Origin: Alistipes sp.
Lineage (GTDB): Bacteria; Bacteroidota; Bacteroidia; Bacteroidales; Rikenellaceae
Length of the DNA: 8,365 nt
Assembly: GCA_017629615.1 (NCBI GenBank)
Contig: JAGBWT010000200.1
Location: 1-8,365 of the forward strand
Direction of reading: 5' to 3'
Of this stretch, positions 6,477-8,365 are shown one piece after another (within the stretch, counting starts at the first letter, position 1; every line of letters starts with the position of its first letter). Both the position numbers and the translations under genes were made by a program. The notes under the pieces were generated by a model. That model had not been told where the DNA came from. It was given only the letters and a program-made list of their open reading frames with translations, and did no database searches.

Positions 6477-6501
6477 AAAAAAAGGCCACCTCCAGGTGAC
6501 C
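6477..6501 (-). terminator. Intrinsic terminator downstream of the MazG-like gene
   Basis: Read on the minus strand, GGTCACCT (6494-6501) pairs with AGGTGGCC (6484-6491) except for one internal mismatch, closing a very tight 2-4 nt loop, and is followed directly by seven T (6477-6483). It lies after both palindromic elements, so a transcript from the MazG-like gene would include both before ending here. Confidence 0.75.
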
Positions 6502-6502
6502 G

Positions 6503-6625
6503 AAAATTGATTTTAGAAGTGGCTTTGCAAGGCTCGGCGGTTTTGGCGGCGATGGGCTGTACTTGGCGTACTGCCCATTGCTGACAAAAGCTTAGCGGAA
6601 GCAAAGACATTATAAAATCGATTTT
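6503..6625. repeat. Palindromic element, copy 1 (123 bp)
   Basis: It starts AAAATTGATTTTA and ends TAAAATCGATTTT, terminal inverted repeats with one mismatch (a G-T wobble in RNA). The first 36 bases match copy 2 at 35 positions. In the centre, ATGGGCTGTAC (6552-6562) and GTACTGCCCAT (6568-6578) pair around a TTGGC loop with one T-T mismatch. Between centre and ends pairing is partial, for example TTTTG with CAAAA and CTTTGC with GCAAAG. No open frame or transposase is inside, so it resembles a MITE-like or other intergenic palindromic repeat. Confidence 0.75.
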
Positions 6626-6626
6626 C

Positions 6627-6753
6627 AAAAATTGATTTTAGAAGCGGCTTTGCAAGGCTCGGCAAAATTTATCGACGATGGGTTGTACTGTTTGTACTAC
6701 CCATTGGCGGAAATTTTGTTAGCCGCAGAAAAGACCTTATAAAATCAATTTTT
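6627..6753. repeat. Palindromic element, copy 2 (127 bp)
   Basis: The ends are exact 14-bp inverted repeats: AAAAATTGATTTTA (6627-6640) and TAAAATCAATTTTT (6740-6753). The central hairpin is ATGGGTTGTAC (6678-6688) with GTACTACCCAT (6694-6704) around a TGTTT loop, with the same T-T mismatch as copy 1. AAAATTT on the left arm pairs with AAATTTT on the right. It follows copy 1 after one base, in the same orientation. Its right end covers two of the three bases of the MazG-like stop codon. Confidence 0.78.
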
Positions 6754-7135
6754 ACTTCAAGGAGTCAATATAAGCCTTAATCTTCGGCGCAGGATCCTCC
6801 CAACCTTCGGGCTTAATCACTTTGTTATCCTTCGGGTTGTAGTGAGGCTTGCCATCGGGCCAGAGTTTGGCCATATTGGCACGCTGCACGATAGCAAAGA
6901 GTTCGTCGGGTTCGAGACCCATCTCGACCATTGTGCCGAGAGCAAAATACATCAGGTCAATCATTGCGTCGGCCTGCTCATAAACGTCCTCTGCCACAAG
7001 GAATTCGGCGACCTCCTCGTTCATCCACTTGGCACGCGACAAGGCGCGTTTTTTGGAAATCATCGTAGGTTTATCGGCTACGGGGTGTCCGAACTTCTCG
7101 TGGAAAAGTCGGACGTCGTTCCACTCTTTTTTCAT
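6752..7135 (-). CDS. MazG-like nucleotide pyrophosphohydrolase (all-alpha NTP-PPase)
   Basis: This 127-residue protein belongs to the all-alpha NTP pyrophosphatase (MazG/PRA-PH) superfamily. Members hydrolyse nucleoside triphosphates to monophosphate plus pyrophosphate, often clearing non-canonical nucleotides. The metal-binding signature is visible: EEVAE at 40-44, followed by EQADAMID at 53-60 with D56 and D60 as likely Mg ligands, within predicted helices. The segment MYFALGTMVEMGLEPDELFAIVQRANMAKLWPDGKP (about 62-97) resembles the COG4696 subgroup sometimes annotated as 'HAD Cof-like' although it has no HAD motif. The protein is a single domain and probably works as an oligomer; the substrate is unknown. 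It starts with ATG after an A/T-rich leader with no Shine-Dalgarno. Its TAA stop overlaps the end of a palindromic element. It diverges from glmS. Confidence 0.88.
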   Translation of the reverse strand: MKKEWNDVRLFHEKFGHPVADKPTMISKKRALSRAKWMNEEVAEFLVAEDVYEQADAMIDLMYFALGTMVEMGLEPDELFAIVQRANMAKLWPDGKPHYNPKDNKVIKPEGWEDPAPKIKAYIDSLK

Positions 7136-7161
7136 AGTTGTAAAAATATTTATCGTTGGTG

Positions 7162-7169
7162 CAAAGATA
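7162..7169 (-). promoter_or_regulatory. Promoter -7 element of the MazG-like gene
   Basis: The minus strand reads TATCTTTG, identical to the -7 element of the HU-domain gene and set in a shared 11-bp string (TGCAAAGATAG on the plus strand, here and at 6246-6256). It lies 26 bp upstream of the ATG. No good TTTG is found 19-21 bp further upstream, so the -33 box is weak. Confidence 0.6.
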
Positions 7170-7187
7170 GAAATTTTGGTCGATATA

Positions 7188-7219
7188 TTTCGTATTCTGC
7201 ACTTATATTCTTATATTTG
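7188..7219 (+). promoter_or_regulatory. Promoter of glmS
   Basis: TATATTTG (7212-7219) fits the -7 consensus TAnnTTTG. TTTC (7188-7191), one base off TTTG, sits 20 bp upstream as the -33 element. It predicts a leader of roughly 85-90 bases before the glmS ATG. The -33 box occupies the same few bases where the -33 region of the divergent MazG-like promoter should be, so the two promoters may compete. Confidence 0.65.
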
Positions 7220-7235
7220 CACGTTTTATATGCTC

Positions 7236-7258
7236 GCGCGCAATATGCGTATACGCGC
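7236..7258 (+). promoter_or_regulatory. GC-rich palindrome in the glmS leader
   Basis: The leader contains the perfect 10-bp palindrome GCGTATACGC (7247-7256). Alternatively, GCGCG (7236-7240) can pair with CGCGC (7254-7258). It is the only GC-rich segment in a very AT-rich leader and lies just after the expected transcription start. It may be an operator or a 5' UTR hairpin; no T-run follows, so it is not a terminator. Confidence 0.45.
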
Positions 7259-7314
7259 AAAGCAACTTATAATGAGGAAATTAGAATAATAATAACTATA
7301 AAACATTAAAAACT

Positions 7315-8365
7315 ATGTGTGGAATTGTCGGTTATCTCGGCAAGCAAAATGCTTACAAAATCTTGATTCAGGGTCTGCACAGACTCGAATATCGTGGTTA
7401 CGACTCGTCGGGTGTTGCTATGATTAGCGATTCGTCGGAGTTGAACATCTACAAGTCGAAGGGCAAGGTCGAGGCTCTCGAACACTATGCCAACAACAAA
7501 GATTTGAGTGGCTCTATCGGTATTGCTCACACCCGTTGGGCAACCCACGGCGAGCCTAACGATATCAACGCTCACCCTCACTACTCGCAATCGCAGTCGC
7601 TTGCGCTCGTTCACAACGGCACAATCGAGAACTACAACGTTCTCAAAGAGGCTCTCATTGCACAGGGTTACGAGTTTGTCAGCGAGACCGACACCGAGGT
7701 TGCGGTACAGCTTATCGAGTATATCAAGACCAAGAACAACTGCTCGCTCTTCGAGGCCGTACGCGAGGCTACGCACCAAATCGTCGGTGCATACGCCATT
7801 GCCGTCATCGACCGCAACAACCCCGACGAGATTATCGCTGCACGTCAGTCGTCGCCACTCGTAATCGGTGTTGGCGAGGAGGAGTACTTCCTCGCATCGG
7901 ACGCAACGCCTATCATCGAATACACCAACAAGGTCATCTACCTCAACGATGGCGACATCGCTATCATCAACCGCAACGAGGGCTTGCACGTCTTTGCAGC
8001 CGACAGCCCTGTTGAGTCGGAGATTTGCATCACGGAGCTCAAAATGAGCATCGACGAGTTGGAGAAGGGTGGCTACCCACACTTTATGCTCAAAGAGATT
8101 TTCGAGCAGCCTCGTACGCTGGCCGACTGTATCAGCGGTCGTATTGCGGCCGACGGCAAGAGCATCGTCCTCTCGGGCGTAATCGAGCATAAGGAGAAGT
8201 TCCTCAACACCAAGCGCATCATCATCGTTGCCAGCGGTACATCGTGGCACGCAGCTCTTATCGGTAAGCACCTTATTGAGGACTTCTGCCGCATACCTGT
8301 TGTTGTGGAGTATGCGAGCGAGTTCCGTTACAGCAACCCTGTTGTCTCGGAGGGCGACGTACTCA
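7315..8365 (+). CDS. glmS: Glutamine--fructose-6-phosphate aminotransferase (isomerizing), N-terminal 350 residues (cut by right edge)
   Basis: GlmS makes glucosamine-6-phosphate from fructose-6-phosphate and glutamine, the entry step to UDP-GlcNAc for peptidoglycan and lipopolysaccharide. The frame is open from ATG at 7315 to the right edge: 350 codons plus one base of about 610 expected. The start is fixed by MCGIVGYLG, where C2 becomes the N-terminal nucleophile of the class II glutaminase. Further glutaminase motifs are GYDSSGVA (about 28-35), HTRWATHG (72-79), HNGTIENY (100-107) and ETDTE (124-128). The first sugar-isomerase (SIS) domain starts near residue 285, with IIVASGTSWHAALIG at 303-317 and EYASEFRY at 332-339. 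The leader is A-rich without a Shine-Dalgarno. Codon bias creates a 321-codon open frame on the opposite strand, which is not a gene. Confidence 0.97.
   Translation, partial: MCGIVGYLGKQNAYKILIQGLHRLEYRGYDSSGVAMISDSSELNIYKSKGKVEALEHYANNKDLSGSIGIAHTRWATHGEPNDINAHPHYSQSQSLALVHNGTIENYNVLKEALIAQGYEFVSETDTEVAVQLIEYIKTKNNCSLFEAVREATHQIVGAYAIAVIDRNNPDEIIAARQSSPLVIGVGEEEYFLASDATPIIEYTNKVIYLNDGDIAIINRNEGLHVFAADSPVESEICITELKMSIDELEKGGYPHFMLKEIFEQPRTLADCISGRIAADGKSIVLSGVIEHKEKFLNTKRIIIVASGTSWHAALIGKHLIEDFCRIPVVVEYASEFRYSNPVVSEGDVL

Larger units (their letters stand above)
6240..6751. other. Repeat-rich intergenic region without a credible gene
   Basis: About 510 bp between the HU-domain gene and the MazG-like gene. 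In order it holds the HU promoter, a short 10-bp direct repeat (AATGGCAAGG then AATGGCAAAA, 6304-6323), a G-rich segment, a 9-bp tandem repeat, an intrinsic terminator and two palindromic elements. The only open frame of note (6413-6628, minus) runs through repeats and terminator, resembles nothing and is not considered a gene. Confidence 0.8.

Noticed and set aside
6413..6628. A 71-codon open frame in the intergenic region
   Set aside because: It crosses the 9-bp repeat, the terminator and copy 1 of the palindromic element, and has no recognisable protein pattern.
6503..6753. The tandem units as a CRISPR array
   Set aside because: There are only two units of about 125 bp, adjacent with a single base between them, palindromic, with no spacers and no cas genes.
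7220..7314. A glmS ribozyme or riboswitch in the glmS leader
   Set aside because: The expected leader is under 100 bases and A/T-rich, too short and lacking the pseudoknotted core of the ribozyme, which is known mainly from Firmicutes.
7306..8271. A 321-codon open frame antisense to glmS
   Set aside because: It lies opposite clear GlmS motifs, its protein resembles nothing known, and GC-rich codon bias (TCG, GAC, GTC) commonly opens this antisense frame.

Overview
The window reads as chromosomal DNA of a Bacteroidales bacterium. Four things point there: housekeeping genes of Bacteroidetes type (SecG, LptE, a membrane-anchored HU-domain protein), a near absence of Shine-Dalgarno sequences, Bacteroides-type promoters (TTTG, about 19-20 bp, TAnnTTTG), and A-rich leaders. 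Moderate GC and heavy use of TCG serine codons would fit a relative of Alistipes (Rikenellaceae), but that genus guess is an inference. No phage, transposase, integrase or CRISPR array is visible.

Left part (1-2868, all minus strand): a methionine/one-carbon cluster. A small NifX/FeMo-cofactor-family protein with a Cys/His-rich tail is followed by metF (methylenetetrahydrofolate reductase), then by metH (cobalamin-dependent methionine synthase), which runs off the left edge after 500 codons. MetF makes the 5-methyl-THF that MetH uses to methylate homocysteine.

Middle part (2904-6279, all minus strand): five closely spaced genes that could form one transcript. A consensus promoter drives an HU-domain/transmembrane protein. 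Then come a sigma-54-type AAA+ activator with no sensor domain, the lipoprotein LptE (ATGA overlap with the activator), a TPR-like protein and SecG. A strong intrinsic terminator at 2904-2932 closes the unit. LptE (LPS export) and SecG (protein translocation) give it an envelope-biogenesis character.

Repeat-rich intergenic region (6240-6751, about 510 bp, no credible gene): from left to right it holds a G-rich segment with a canonical G-quadruplex pattern, a degenerate 9-bp tandem repeat of opposite strand bias, a minus-strand intrinsic terminator, and two tandem 123-127 bp palindromic elements. The two elements share their outer sequence, and their central hairpins differ by a compensatory base-pair change. 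This is the most unusual part of the window.

Right part (6752-8365): a MazG-like nucleotide pyrophosphohydrolase gene (minus) and glmS (plus, cut by the right edge) diverge from a 179-bp region with back-to-back promoters.

Most of the window is ordinary core genome. The candidates for something undescribed are the palindromic element pair, the 9-bp minisatellite/G4 block, and the HU-TM plus sigma-54-activator plus LptE/SecG gene set.
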